DNA of 64,000 bases, from NCBI GenBank assembly GCA_000934455.1, contig KN884927.1:6510-70509 (forward strand). The letters run 5' to 3'. Below are positions 23,335-36,237 of the stretch, piece by piece. The translations under genes and the position numbers were made by a program. Source of the DNA: Apostichopus parvimensis. Its lineage: Eukaryota > Echinodermata > Holothuroidea > Aspidochirotida > Stichopodidae. Within the stretch, counting starts at the first letter, position 1, and the number at the start of each line of letters is the position of its first letter. The notes under the pieces were generated by a model. It was not told the origin of the DNA, made no database searches, and saw nothing but the letters and a program-made list of their open reading frames with translations.

Positions 23335-26300
23335 TAAAGGATGACATTTGGCAAACAAGTTAAGTCCAAGTGGTTCAATGCTAACAGTTCAGGAACAGAC
23401 TGCAAATACTCACGTTGGTGAGTTCTTGTTCCCATCCGCTATAGTATTTACGTTATGAATGAAATAAGTACTGTTTGTTTTGGAATACTCAGTACCGTTT
23501 ACATAAACACGAAGACGAATTACTGGCTTACTCTTGCTTTATTACTAAAGAAAGTGAAGACAAACAATTAACAGGTACATAGCATAACCGGCTTAGATAT
23601 GCCGATGAGCACAGCTCCATTAAAGTTAAAAATAAACAGAAAATAATAGTTGAACTTCACAAGTAGAGAAGGTGAACATATGATGCAACCAATGTGCACC
23701 CCCTCCCCGACACATATTATTTAGTTTGTTGCTGTTACTTAGTATCACCGAACATGCATCAAAAGAAATGCATGTCAGCTTGGTACCTGTAAGTATTATA
23801 CATCCCTTGATATGGAGTCCAAGAAAGCATATGATTGACAGACTTCTAGTCAAATACAAAAGAGGGATGCATGAATAAAGCATTTAGATATTCCCTTGAA
23901 TGATCATTTTCAGTACTAGTTTAACAATCATAAATAATAATTGATTTCAATATGAGTTATTCCCTCTGTGACAATTTAAAGTTCAATTAAACGATGTAAA
24001 ATTACGTCAGGATACTGTTTGGAAACAATAAATAGGTATTAATTATTTGGCCATGACAATGATGTTGAGCACTAGTTGATTCCTTTTCCAGAACTACTTT
24101 GCTCCTTAAAATCTGCTGAGAAATTACAAAACATGTGGTCACACGCGATGAGGCATCTGATCGGAACATAAGTAATATTCATGGAATCTATCACTGAATG
24201 AACCAATCATATGCAAGAAAGAAACAACATTTTTATTTTTCTTTGTCTGAAGATACAGGCTCATAAACTAGACATCTGAAACTGAACCGAACAATTTCTA
24301 ATGTGTTTCTTTATTCGGACACGGCGGGAATTATCGAGGGGGAAACTTGAAGGTGAAAAGTGCAAAGGGGTTAAGATCTTGCAGGAGTTTGATAGGAACT
24401 TTAAAAGGGTATAATATCACTTCATATATATAGTTAAATTGAAAATACATAAAAAAAAACTGACCACACACTCAGTATGATAAAATCTTACTAGCCAAAT
24501 AGGTTGACGTGAAACTGTACCAATACTCGGCACAAGAGGTGCGATAAACAGTATTAAGGATACAGTGTGTACTGCAGTATACTGCACACATACCAAGTAC
24601 AGTGTACGAAGTTAGCACACCAACAACTTATACACTTTGTCTATGGCCATGGCAAGAATACAAAAAGAGTATTTAAACTTATCTGACTGATCTCATAGTC
24701 TGAATTCAATATATTAATATTGAAGTATCGTCATAATTTAAGTATATAGTAAATTCTCATGATGGACTCTTTATAAATATAAAAGTTGTTCCAGTTTGCT
24801 TTTGAAAACAAATAGAATAGATAAAGCAACATCCTTTTCTGTCAAGGTCTTGAATCGAGCTCCTCAAAACTAACTTAACAAATAACTGTTGGTAACATGA
24901 CTCCCCCACCGATTCCGTCGGTTATTTCTAACAAGATGCAGAAGTCCACTAATACAATGGCCAATTAGTAAATACTTCATGGATTAGTTCCATTAATATT
25001 CATACAACAACATTGCCGTCCCTTTCAAAGCTCTGAAATACTGGATAAACTGTTTTGTTACTCTTTTATACGATATACTGTTCTTCTAAATACTACAAAG
25101 CAGTGGCGTAACCAGCGGGAAGAGCAGGGCAAGAGCCTCCTTCCCCTTTCAGTGAAATGTCTTGTAACCTCCCCCATCCCCTCGCCTCACTGCTTCAACA
25201 TACATTGGTAGACAATAACAAATAATGGACGAAAATTTCAACATGAATCGAAAGCCTTGGTTAAACCAGTTCACGGTTGAAGTTAATCCGTAATTTATGG
25301 GAATTCTCAAATTATTACCAGCCAATTGCGTCTCAAGTTAAATAATATCCTAACATTTTGCTCCTTTCATCGCTAATAGCCCGCACCCACTCCCATTCCC
25401 ACATGTGCTACCCAACAGATAACCTGCTACTGTGCCTGTTATATCACGTGTATGTTTAGAACTTTTTAATCCTTTTATTATAACTTAATTATACCGTTTA
25501 TACCGAAATGTTGTCTCCAACGACTATACATATATAAGTCGAGTAATGACATTAATGCCGAAGCAGACAAAACAATTGAAAAGAATTTTGTTTAACCTAT
25601 TTGTTAAAATTCTACTGCTATACCTCTCTTTCCATATTATAAAATTGACTCGGGAAATTAAGAAGCTGCACTGAAAAATTAATCATCCAATTAAAAAGAA
25701 AATACAATAGGTTTTTTTTTTTTTTAAACAGAGTGTGATCGATACTTTTATGTCCTGCAAATATAAGAACACAGCACACAGTGTTACCAAACAAGAGTAT
25801 AGTGACTTCTTCAAGCCCGAAGCTAGGGGCGCCCCTTCCCCCTACATACACACATACAATTATATTTAATAGGCATAGCGGTTTATTTAATACACACTGC
25901 AGATAAGCTATCTACGGCGGCAGCCTACCAAGAGTCACCCTGTCGTCAAGGAATGCTAACTACCAAATAGTAGGCTACGTATACAGGGGCAGAAATCGAA
26001 CGGATATGTTTTTGGCCTTGCCGGAGCATTCTCTAAATTTGACCAGTTGTATCACAGAAAAAGTGAAAACCAGGTTGTGTTCTGCAAACTTCAACTGGTA
26101 CCACCACCGTGACACCATCATATTGTGTGTTTTGTATCACTGGCTACTCACACGGTGCCACAGATTATACTACAATAAGCTTTTATCTTGAGTGATTTAT
26201 TACCTACTTGAATAATTTCTACTCAAAAACTAATAAATATTAGGCTAATCATATGCAGAATTTTGAACATTTTAATATCATTTTACACGTATAATATCTC

Positions 26301-26700
26301 GGTCGATTGAATTAACTTTGAAAGCTCTGAAGTCTCTAATGTCCATCATATAATATTGCATACAGGGGCCTATGGCGGGCCCCGGTATGCAAACGTTCTC
26401 GTTGACAGGTCAAAACATTGAATCCACCCCATCTCCCTGAGATGAAATCTTGGCTAAGCCCTTGGCCTTCTCTACAATATGTCAAGTTAATATTTGTAGT
26501 TGAAATATATCTTCAACAATGTAATGGGTGACACTCAGCCATAAACTGTTTAAGTTAAGTAAAGAAAAATTCATTAGGTAACGTTACCATAGTTTTAAGT
26601 GTTAGGGAATGGGGGCACATTGAAAAAATGATCGACTTGGTCGAGCTCGAAATTTGCCCTCCCCCTCCTCTAATTTCTTAACATAACTTAATCATGACAT
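23335..26700. other. Intergenic, no gene seen
   Basis: No exon with domain support. At 25105-25125 the phrase AGTGGCGTAACCAGCGGG resembles a short motif common in dispersed invertebrate repeats. Its reverse-complement form recurs near 48600-48620. Otherwise only short AT-rich open frames. Confidence 0.55.
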
Positions 26701-26728
26701 GTCGTCGAGCAACAAACATCAGGACATG

Positions 26729-26985
26729 TCAGTGGTATCCTATAATACAGCACAGCATTAAAATAACAACTCCATTTGATAACATAAAGTTAGCCCTTTC
26801 AATAACTTGCACTCCTTGGTTGACAAACGCGATCAAAGAGTCGTTTTCCGATATCCACCCCAAAATGACCCTCGGACGTACTCCAACAATGGAACAAGTT
26901 ATGTTTCCCTGAGGTCTGGTAACAATAAGGTAATCATTCATATCGTTACAATCATTTATTACTACACGTGGTGGCACTGAATACA
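26729..26985 (-). CDS. Ig-like domain exon (orphan, possibly degenerate)
   Basis: On the minus strand a CACTCACAG acceptor precedes an exon starting in phase 1, the usual phase for Ig exons. The translation VYSVPPRVVIND continues to a QGNITCSIVGVRP strand with the first Ig cysteine, then ILGWIS with the core tryptophan, and FVNQGVQVIE. The second-cysteine region is not clear: the frame continues to a stop at 26729 without a typical F-strand motif, so the 3' half may be shifted or decayed. No neighbouring exons of the same gene could be joined. It could be an outer domain of a cell-surface receptor, but this is inference. Confidence 0.5.
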
Positions 26986-27044
26986 CTGTGAGTGATACAA
27001 ATGTTGTAAATTCATGCAGTGATGAGAAAAACATTAAGATCAAT

Positions 27045-30000
27045 CGAGAAATTTATTAATATTTCGAGCTCCATCAAATATCAGAGTATCTTCCTACCTA
27101 CGCCCCCACAACTAACATCACTCTCCTGGTAAAAGTTACCAATTTACGCGCCTCTTGGAACCGCTCTCGGAAACAAAAAGTTAGTAACCTTTCTAATCTT
27201 ATCCTTTCTTAATCAACGAATCTAAAACAAAACTGATAATCATGGAATATTTGAGTAGGGAATTGTTCGTAGAATGGCTGACACATTCCTTTGAAAACAT
27301 TATAAGATTGGTACCATTGGAGGGAAAACAAAGAGACAATTCGTATTGCAGATACGGTTACAAAGACACACTCCCTACGATTTGTGCCTATTAAGTAATT
27401 TAATATATTCTTTCGTTTACCTTTAGTTTTTACTTCAATCGAATTTGTATACAGGACTTGTGTTCTTGATACCACGAGGGTGGCAGCAAACGAAGTTCAA
27501 TGTTGAACGGTGACGTTGTTTAAAACCAATAATCCAGTGGGATCGACGTTGTAATCTCCAAAATATAACCCTCTCTACGTTGGGCAGATCATTCCATCGA
27601 TATCAAAGTTTCCCTTCGAGATATACTAAACTTGCTGAACCAAATAACAGCAGATATACTAAGAGGAAATGGACACGTTGACACTTGGCTCTTCCCTAGC
27701 TCAAGAAATTGTGGAGTGTTACATCTCGTCAGGTTATCTTGCTAGATTCCAACAGTTGCTGTCAGAAAGGAAAACAGTCAAACGTAGCAATGTCATAACA
27801 CAATTTATTTGCCACTGCAATGTTCCAAATACATGTTTGTCAAATGAGATATTAAACCGGCACGAGATATCAGCATTTCTCATTTAAGCTTATAATACAA
27901 AAATTAAGCAGGGAGAAATACCCTCCCCACAAGTCCACGGCATCAACAACCCGACCCCTTCCCAGCCTAAAACAAAAGCTTACACAGGCATGTTGATACT
28001 GTGTATGCTATATGCAAATTTTGGTTCGACAACTGGTGCATCAATATGTTTCCAAATTTGCATTGAATGTGTTACAACATGCTCAATCGTGATCGATTCA
28101 CTCGTCGTTCAAAGGTATTTGGTAGCAACAAGATAGTGTTAGAAATATAACACTTTAAATGTAAGAAGTTGGACATTAGAACCTTCAATGACAACACTTT
28201 ACCTTAAAATACTCTAAAAATAAAATCACTAAAAGGCAATAAAGATAACAGGCACAAGCATATATCAAAATCAGATTAAATGTAAATCTCTAAAATGTGA
28301 TCATAAAAAAGAAAACAAGTACGATACCTAACCCTCCAAAGCCAATATAAAACATATAGTATATTTACATACTACTTAAGATTTCTGAACTAGGAGAGAA
28401 ATGACACACATGACTCACATAAAACGTACATATGCAAAGAAAGGAGGCTGGTATAAACGGTCACACCCTAAACATTATTGAACGCAGGCAGCAATGATCT
28501 TTGCCCGACAACGACCCAACGGAAATTTCCCTTTCAACCACGCTTAGGGAAAAAAAGGTATGTAACAGACATTTACCATAAAAATAAACAAATACGGCAT
28601 AGTCACCACTTATACTTACATTGTTCACACAAGAACAAGCGCACGACCAATGTCAGCAATAAGTGTAGATTACCCATGTTCCTAGGAAAAAGACGACCAA
28701 AATCTAGATATCAGTACCAAATCAAGTTCTGTTCTATAGGTTTCACTTACACTAATGAGGATATTGTAGTGTTGTACCGATGAATTAAATTTCATCAAGA
28801 ATACATTACATGACAGATTTGATAAATAAACAAAACGTATATAAAGGGAAAGCACATGGTCGTTTTGACATTATTGTCTTTTATAAAAGTAGAATCGTGT
28901 CTGCTGAGGGACACAACTCATTTCATAACCCCATTACACTACTACAATAGGGAATGTCATGTATATTTTTTTTAGTCAGAAAATTATATGGGGAAACTAG
29001 ATTACAAATTGGGTGAGTACGAAACAACAATTCACAGTTAGTAGGGCATTTAGAACGAATGAAAAAGAAAATACTAATATCGACAATGAACAAGAAAGGC
29101 AAGTAAGACTCCGGTGAAATTTGAAGAAATGGATAGTTTGAGCTCCTTTCATATACGTACTGAGACAAGCATTTGTAAAGCAACGAAANNNNNNNNNNNN
29201 NNNNNNNNNNNNNNNNNNNNNNNNNNNNNNNNNNNNNNGAAAGGCAAGTAAGACTCCGGTGAAATTTGAAGAAATGGATAGTTTGAGCTCCTTTCATATA
29301 CGTACTGAGACAAGCATTTGTAAAGCAACGAAAAAAGACTTCAGTAGCTAAATGTGAACGCTGAATCTGATTTGCAGCCGCCCGCTTAAAGTTTTCAGTA
29401 CAATAGTTATTACTATGAAATAATTAAGTTTTAAGATGGTATATATAGGTGGTTTGCTTAGAAAGTCTCTTGGTTGAGTCGGTCCATAAGTTTACTGGAG
29501 CATATTGTTGCGTTCCGAGCTCCTCAGCATAGCCAAAAGTCCAGCACTGTCAGCCCCCCCCCCCCCCCCCCCCAGCAGCACTACCAGGCCCCATTGGTAA
29601 CGTTGCTAGCCTACGAATCGTTACCAAGGTAAAATTAGAGACCCGAGTGAGGTGCCGAGTAGAAACAAAAAAAAAAATCTGCCCACAAGTACTTTTTAAG
29701 AAAGACACCCAGGAAAGAACCCGGGCACGACTGATCCGCTCTCAACCCCAGTTTCCTTGCAACGAGACTATAATTGTGTGATCATCGTCGGGTGTGTATC
29801 ACCCATTCTCCTCGATACAGAACAGAAAATACATAAGCATTTACGTGTCTGTACTTTCCTGTTCTCAGAAAAAAACTACTTCGTTTGTACTGTTGTCTCA
29901 CTTTTACTCAATAGTAAAATACAACATGTGAAGTATAATCCCTTTAACTATTCACTAAACAACAACAACAACAGCATCATCCCCTCAAACATATGCAGAT

Positions 30001-30870
30001 AAATTGTATACATTTAACCTAATGATAATATTAATTTGCTAAAGCCATATATTTCTTAATTAGACTGTTAAACCTATGAATTAACATTTAACCCTCCAAA
30101 ATTACACGAAAGCCCAAATAGACTACATGAATATTCATGACATGGCTGGTTTAGTAGCTATGTGCACAGCTTACTGCGGAGGAGTATAAAGACCACTCAC
30201 GTTACAATATTATATGGATCGCTTGAAAGTTTTCGTTCGGTTTCAGAACGACAACGTTAATCGAAACATAGCTTCGTAACTAGTGCCTTCTCACACATAT
30301 AGCATGTATAGTCATCTACTGTCATATTAAGTCAAGACGAAACATTCAGTGAGAATGTATTCAATCATCGCGTTTTTTGGGGAGGAGTGAATAACTTCAA
30401 ATGCACTTCAAAATATCATGGATTTTATCAAGAGAACAACGCGAGGCTAACATATCCTAAATAGCTTTTTACCTTTTCCTCAACTATTCCCTGGTATCTG
30501 AATAAATGTTTGAGATTTTCTGAAATATAGAGACTATTCATTGTAACAGACCGAAACTTTTTTTAAACTAAACTTTAAAAACTTAAGATTCTTGTTGGGA
30601 TACTACACAGGACTGACAGCGACGTTGTCAAGATGGCATCACGAAGGACTTACCGTACAATTATCTAGTGAGCTTGACTGCCCAGTGTGACCTCTGTATA
30701 TCATATTATAGCAAAAACCATTCCATTTCTAGTGAAATATATGTGATTAGGTAATATGTTCAACATTTAAAACACAGCCTCATCGTCCAGGCCTCTAATA
30801 CAAAACATATTTGAAGCAGAAAAGAAACACATGAGACTCAACAATCTTCTAAGAGACAACGAACAACCTC
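27045..30870. other. Intergenic or intronic, no gene seen
   Basis: Apart from the assembly gap at 29189-29238 and a C homopolymer at about 29554-29572, only short open frames without domain support. Confidence 0.5.
29094..29333. other. 50-N gap with identical 95-bp flanks (assembly artefact)
   Basis: Sequence 29094-29188 is repeated without difference at 29239-29333, directly across 50 Ns (29189-29238). Two contigs that truly overlap were probably placed end to end. The duplicated frame across the gap should not be read as a protein. Confidence 0.9.
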
Positions 30871-30872
30871 AC

Positions 30873-31000
30873 CTGTTCGACAATTGGACGTCTGGACGAT
30901 GAGAAAGGGGATGCATGAACAAGGTAATGATGGTCCAATGGAACATGAATGTCACGAAGCTGACGTGAAGGATTCAAAATGACAGCATACGGCGAATCAC
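30873..31000 (-). CDS. Orphan internal exon, unknown family
   Basis: On the minus strand an excellent acceptor (ATTACTCCTTTGCAG) and a donor (GAACAG then GTGAGG) bound 128 nt, open in phase 1 to phase 0: two bases of a codon, then DSPYAVILNPSRQLRDIHV and, near the end, YLVHASPFSSSRRPIVEQ. Proline-, serine- and arginine-rich text of this kind suits a cytoplasmic linker such as a receptor juxtamembrane region, but I do not recognise a domain. The Ig-like exon at 26.9 kb would be downstream on this strand, so the two need not belong to one gene. Confidence 0.5.
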
Positions 31001-31004
31001 CTGC

Positions 31005-33035
31005 AAAGGAGTAATAATTCAATAAGAGGTCATTATGGAACAACTAATACAGGTGACTGTGGCTTGTATAGCAAATTATGGCTTATAGATCCGGTCCGTT
31101 ATGCTGCGAATCTCTTGCCCAGATAGTTTAGGCCGTGTGGACAATTTTGATGTTCAAGATTTAAAAAGAATATAACAAACATTGGTCGGAAATACAAATA
31201 TTTGTTTGAATCAAATATATTGTAAACAGTAAAACTGATATAAATGTTTCATTAACCGAATAAAGCGAAAAAAATAAAACTGCTAGGGCACAGGAATATG
31301 CAATAATTGATGCACTTAGTCACCTAAATAATACCTTCATGCAATGTGATTTTCTAATATTCAACATTGTTCTCAATAAAACCAGTTTAAAAGTGTTTTT
31401 GCAATACCTCAAAAATGTTTTTGCAAATAAGACATAGATATTAAACAATATATTGTATGTAAATTTACACCCGTCAACGGCCTAGGTCGCAAAAACTATT
31501 AGGTCTAGACTAGTAGCAAGTTATGTAAAATATTTTGAGAGGAAATTAACAAAGTACAGAAGTATTATGAATTCATATTAAGGCTCGACTTAGTCTATGT
31601 TCTGACTATGGGAATGGAAAAACAAAGATTCAAGTTGGTTTTGCAACAATACCCTCCTAAAAGAATTTCAATTAACCATTTTACAGGGAATTCATGAAAG
31701 TTCAACATGACGGTAGAGTCTGAAAATAGGTTTAGATTGTACAGTGCTTTAAACAGAAGCATTGGTACCATATAAAGTAATAATGTAAAATGATGAATGA
31801 AAAATATATCACAAATTGAATGTGAATCATGTGGTTTAAATTTTTCAAATGCTATTGATTAAATCATTGTAAAGAATAAATCATCCATTGAGGTTACATT
31901 TGTATAGCAGTTATGAATGAAACATACCTTCATGACGACTTAAAGTAAATTATTTATTCCCACCGACCTACAATGTTTGGGAAACCATAAATTGTACCAT
32001 ATCCAGAATAATAAGTACAATAGCCTATACCAATATGTCAGTAAGAAATCACTTAATATCCAAATAGCTAATATCCTTAATATTATATATAGAGTGACGT
32101 TGTATTTTAAACAATCAGAAACCCATAAATCAAATAATGAACTTCCACCCCCCCCCCATTTGTAAATTTATACTGGTTTTAGTTATTTCCAACACTTTCA
32201 AGTCATAATCAAGAGTACCCAACTCAATTTTTACTAAGATGTTCAAGTGCAGTTCACCTTATCTCTGACTATCTCAGACAAGCACAGACATATATGGAGA
32301 TTGAACCAAAGACATCTTATTCTAATGCAGACACTGTACCTCCACGAAAGCAGCTCCAGTGACAAAAAAAGCTATTTACAGCGCACACATGGCAAATACA
32401 CATGCACCTACAAGCATGTACAGAGATCAATTAAAATATCTTATGTTCTTAGCTCACCAACTTGCATAAGTGTTCATAAGATACCGATGCCTTGTATGTG
32501 TAAGAATGAAAGTTTACATATCTTGAATATGCGACCTACTTGGGCCTATTAACTTCCTTGCTGAAGTTCAAGCATTATATACATACAAACTACAAAGGAT
32601 ATAAATCGCTTATTAACTTCAACTACCCTGAACAATCGACACTAGAAAGAATATCAGAAGGGTACATTTAGTCAGGGTTCTGTCTCAATAGTTTAAAGCC
32701 GAGAGGCAAGGTTCTGCATTTGCAAAAGAAAAAAATTCATACAATGATGAGGGAATGGAAAACACAACATGTACAAGTTTCCTGAAGTGATAAAACCCAG
32801 TCACAGTAAATTGTATTTTCTTAAAGCTATCCAGCTAGTTATAATACAATAGAAAAGTGGGAATTTAAAGGTATCCATATAAATCAAAGTTATCTTTCAT
32901 ATAGAAGTGTATACAATTAGGAGTAAGAACAGATGGTATTTGAATAGTAAAAATAGCAGGGGGGGGGGGGGGTTGTTATGATATTTTAAGTAAAGTAGTA
33001 GCTACGTCTTTACATACCTTTAAATCTTTCAAATA
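31005..33035. other. Intergenic or intronic, no gene seen
   Basis: AT-rich, with short unconvincing frames. C and G homopolymers lie at about 32148-32158 and 32959-32972. Confidence 0.5.
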
Positions 33036-33037
33036 TC

Positions 33038-34062
33038 TCACACACTTGCCAGATTAACATTCATAGACCTTACTTGCGCTCTTACCTTATCTGGGCTTAA
33101 CACCTTAACATACCAGCCCTTCCAAAATATTGATAAATTTGTTAATGGAGTGGCGATCTGATTTAAAACATAGTGAAACTTTAAAAGCCTGTTCAATGCA
33201 ACTGTAATGGAGTCTCCAACTGGTGAGCTTGTTGAATCACAATTAGTAACACATTTATTAGGCCTTGTGTCTGGACCTAGCCTTGAACAGAAACGGTTGG
33301 TATTATTCAGGGGATTCTCCTTAACAAACTGGCCAATATTGGTGCCCACCTGAAAGGAAAAAATAATTTCAAAACATTAATAACCAGTACTTTTTTTGTA
33401 TTGCACTAAGAGTGACCTTACACTGTGTGTTACAGGCATATGCTGATGCAATCTTTTGACGTTAATTGCTTTTGGGCTGCATAGGACATTACAATACCTG
33501 TTAAATGAAATTGTGAAGAAGTCTCCAACTGGTAGGCTTGTTGAATTACAAATGTGAACAAATTGAGTTGGACTTGTGTCTGGACCTAGCCTCAACAGAA
33601 AAGGTTGGTATACTTCCTGAGCTTCTCCTTCATACATTGGCCAATATTGGTGCCCACCTTGAAGAAAAAGTTGTTTCCAAACATTATTACTCAGTTTAAA
33701 ATGTGTTGTTATGGATAGAACGGGCAGGTGTTTTAATTTTAATTATGTGGTACACTTTAACATCGCAATCAATTGTGTCTATTAAATACTATCCAACTAT
33801 TAGCAGAGTAAAGAAAGCTAAATAAAGTTCATACCAAACACAATCAAATAGTACTTTTTCTGTATTGCATTAACAGTGACCTTAGACTGTGTGTTGGCAT
33901 TTGTAACTCTCTTAGGATATTCCCTTTCAGGAGTTACAAGTTCATGCAATCTTCTGGCATAAGTTGCTTTCTCTGTTGCCTTGGAACATCAACATTTCCT
34001 GTTGTAATCAAATCATTCAGATTTTCCAGCACAGCAGATGGTTTAATGTTTTTTCTACCCAT
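33038..34062 (-). pseudogene. Unrecognised locus with tandemly repeated coding segments
   Basis: Reading the minus strand, ATG at 34062 opens MGRKNIKPSAVLENLNDLI. The frame then shifts near 33975 into ARRLHELVTPEREYPKRV, then NTQSKVTVNAIQKKYYLIV. Next come two versions of another segment: VGTNIGQ, then RLGPDT, NSTSLPVGD and FNR ending at 33499, and VGTNIGQFVKENPLNNTNRF, then RLGPDTRP, DSTSSPVGD and ALNR (33350-33188). Each follows a possible acceptor (CTTCAAG, CCTTTCAG); only the first copy keeps a clear donor (AG then GTATTG). A second NTQ-KVT-AIQKKY segment near 33380-33430 shows that the whole unit was duplicated. The copies disagree in frame in places, so the locus is probably decayed. 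I do not recognise the family. Confidence 0.4.
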
Positions 34063-34990
34063 ATTTGTATCCCCTTGTGAATTAAGGAGTGAGGGTGGTT
34101 AAATACAATGTTATGCATTGACTGGTAAAGGGCAAGGTTTTATACTATTTCCTGTAAGACTTCGACTGGTCTTCTAAAGTAGGTATAGTCCTATAAGTAT
34201 ATATTACACTTTAATTGCTGTCTGTACTGTGAATGCTAGAATCTTAAGTTAAGGCGTTACATGGTATCGTTCTCCCTTGAATATAAAAAAAGATATTGTC
34301 TTTTATTAGTTTTGATATAAACCATATCTGCTATTGCTATTCATGATAGTTATGCTTAATTTGTTTGTCGCCCGAAGTTGCTTGTTTCTATTATTTATGA
34401 TTTTATAATTCTCTCAGGAAAATTTCCCTTCTGCCGGCCTATTCCGAATTTCCCACCTGTGCACAAAGTATTTACCCTGATAACTAGTCACTATCTTACT
34501 GGTGTATCTGTGTTAGTTTGTGACATTACATCTTGATACGTGAAATAAGCCAATTTTATAGAAAAACACAATTCATAGGCCGAAGCTGCATTAACTTCTG
34601 GCCCACTACGTAGAACTATGCCTGGTACTGTGGTATTCATAACATTAAGAATAGGCCTTATCTCCGTACAGCTAGCCTATGTGCAAAAGTGCATAGCGAC
34701 CAGCCTAATGAACAATGTTTCTACTAAAGTACACGGTTAAGCGTAACGATATAGCATATCGAACGTACGCGCAGAAGTCCGAGGCGATCTCTAGTCTAAG
34801 TTCTTCACAATTTCACGTTCTTTCAACATTTTCTTGATAAACTTACATCCATCAACTGAATATCATCACCTTTCATCCAGCCACTGCGTAACTGACAAGT
34901 TTATAAGATGCAAACCAGAGAACGAGGAGAGGCAAACGGGTAAAATATCACGTAAATGCAAATACCTCGGTTGTTCGCAAAACGTTTGAT

Positions 34991-35180
34991 CACTCCACAA
35001 AGAGTGGGCGTCCGTGAATTTGATTGGCTAATATGTTCACTCTTCGTAAAGAGTGAATACTTAAGTCGGGTTTGAAATGCTATGGTTACTGTCGTCTAAT
35101 GGAGTGCATTTTCCACTCCTTTGAATTGAGAAAAATTCACTCCGCGAAGAGAGTAAGAAATTCACTCTTCTGTTTCTAGA
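34991..35180. repeat. Cluster of CACTC/GAGTG short inverted repeats
   Basis: About ten copies of CACTC or GAGTG (or near forms) fall in 190 bp. They form hairpin-capable pairs: 34991-35006 (5-bp arms), 35036-35057 (TTCACTCTT, loop CGTA, AAGAGTGAA) and 35101-35119 (GGAGTG...CACTCC). More copies lie at about 35129-35180. It sits about 1 kb upstream of the unrecognised minus-strand locus. A small foldback element or a protein-binding cluster are both possible. Confidence 0.6.
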
Positions 35181-36237
35181 GTGTACCTCTGTTGTAGACA
35201 GATGTGAAATAACAACCCAGAGGGGGAACGTAGCAACAATTTTGAAACTGATGGTTAATAATGCATTTGAAGCTTTGAGGTTTTGTTTGATGTGTCTTAA
35301 TGAGATTCTGGTATTGTAATCCTTCATCCAAGTTATCAATGTGTTGCATCAATGTAATTGGCATACATTTTCGCGGATAATTCAATCTACCGTGCTGCAA
35401 CTAGGTAATACTCATATCCATAATTAAACTCATATTATTATTCGATTTATCTTATGCTCATCAGTTTGTTGCACTCTGCGTTGCATTTATCATAATCAAG
35501 TATTAAGTTTACTGGTAACAACCAAGCGTTCACTTGTGACTCGTAAAATCGATTTACTAACACACTTTCGGAAAAAGTAAGATGATTTGGAAATATCGAT
35601 ATGAATTTATTAAAATATATTATGTTAGCTTTTCCTAAACTTAATGACGTATCACACAGTACATCATTATTGTCATTGGGAGGTGTGGGGTCATGTCTTC
35701 CCGGGGATGGATCGTTAAAACGTTCTGCTAAATAGAGGGCGCCTTGATACAAACTTGTGCTGTTTTTGCAGGGTTCAAAACAATATACTCTATCACCATT
35801 TCATAAGAGCATTTCTTGTTCACAAGTATTATATACAAGTAATATAAAATTTTTACATTATGTCCTTCAGTTGGGCCCATGGGGTTGAGGTATTTTAAGT
35901 GTCTCAGTGTACATCGGTACATGTTTTACAATGCGTTTATGTGATTTCATTCCCGTAGGATATGAACATGTCAATTGCACTCCGGCGTGTCCTTACGAAA
36001 CTGCTAATCATTAGTAGCATATAATCCTGCATTGACTTAATTAAGTACGCGCTGTTTTCCTAATGTCAATGTTATACATAGAGAACTATGATATTTGAAA
36101 GTGTATTGTCTTCGTCGCTTATTGTCATTAACAAAAGTACACTTGACTGTCAGTAACTAAGAAGTATAATTATGATCATCGTTGTTATGTATGATCACTA
36201 TGTAATATAAATACATAACTCAATTATTTTCAATATT

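Noticed and set aside
23147-23347. N-terminal extension of the SAP-SWIM-YqaJ protein to the Met at 23347
   Set aside because: That Met lies outside the transposon's right inverted repeat; the Met at 23146 directly precedes the SAP domain.
28923-29297. 124-codon minus-strand frame spanning the Ns
   Set aside because: It depends on an artefactual gap with duplicated flanks.
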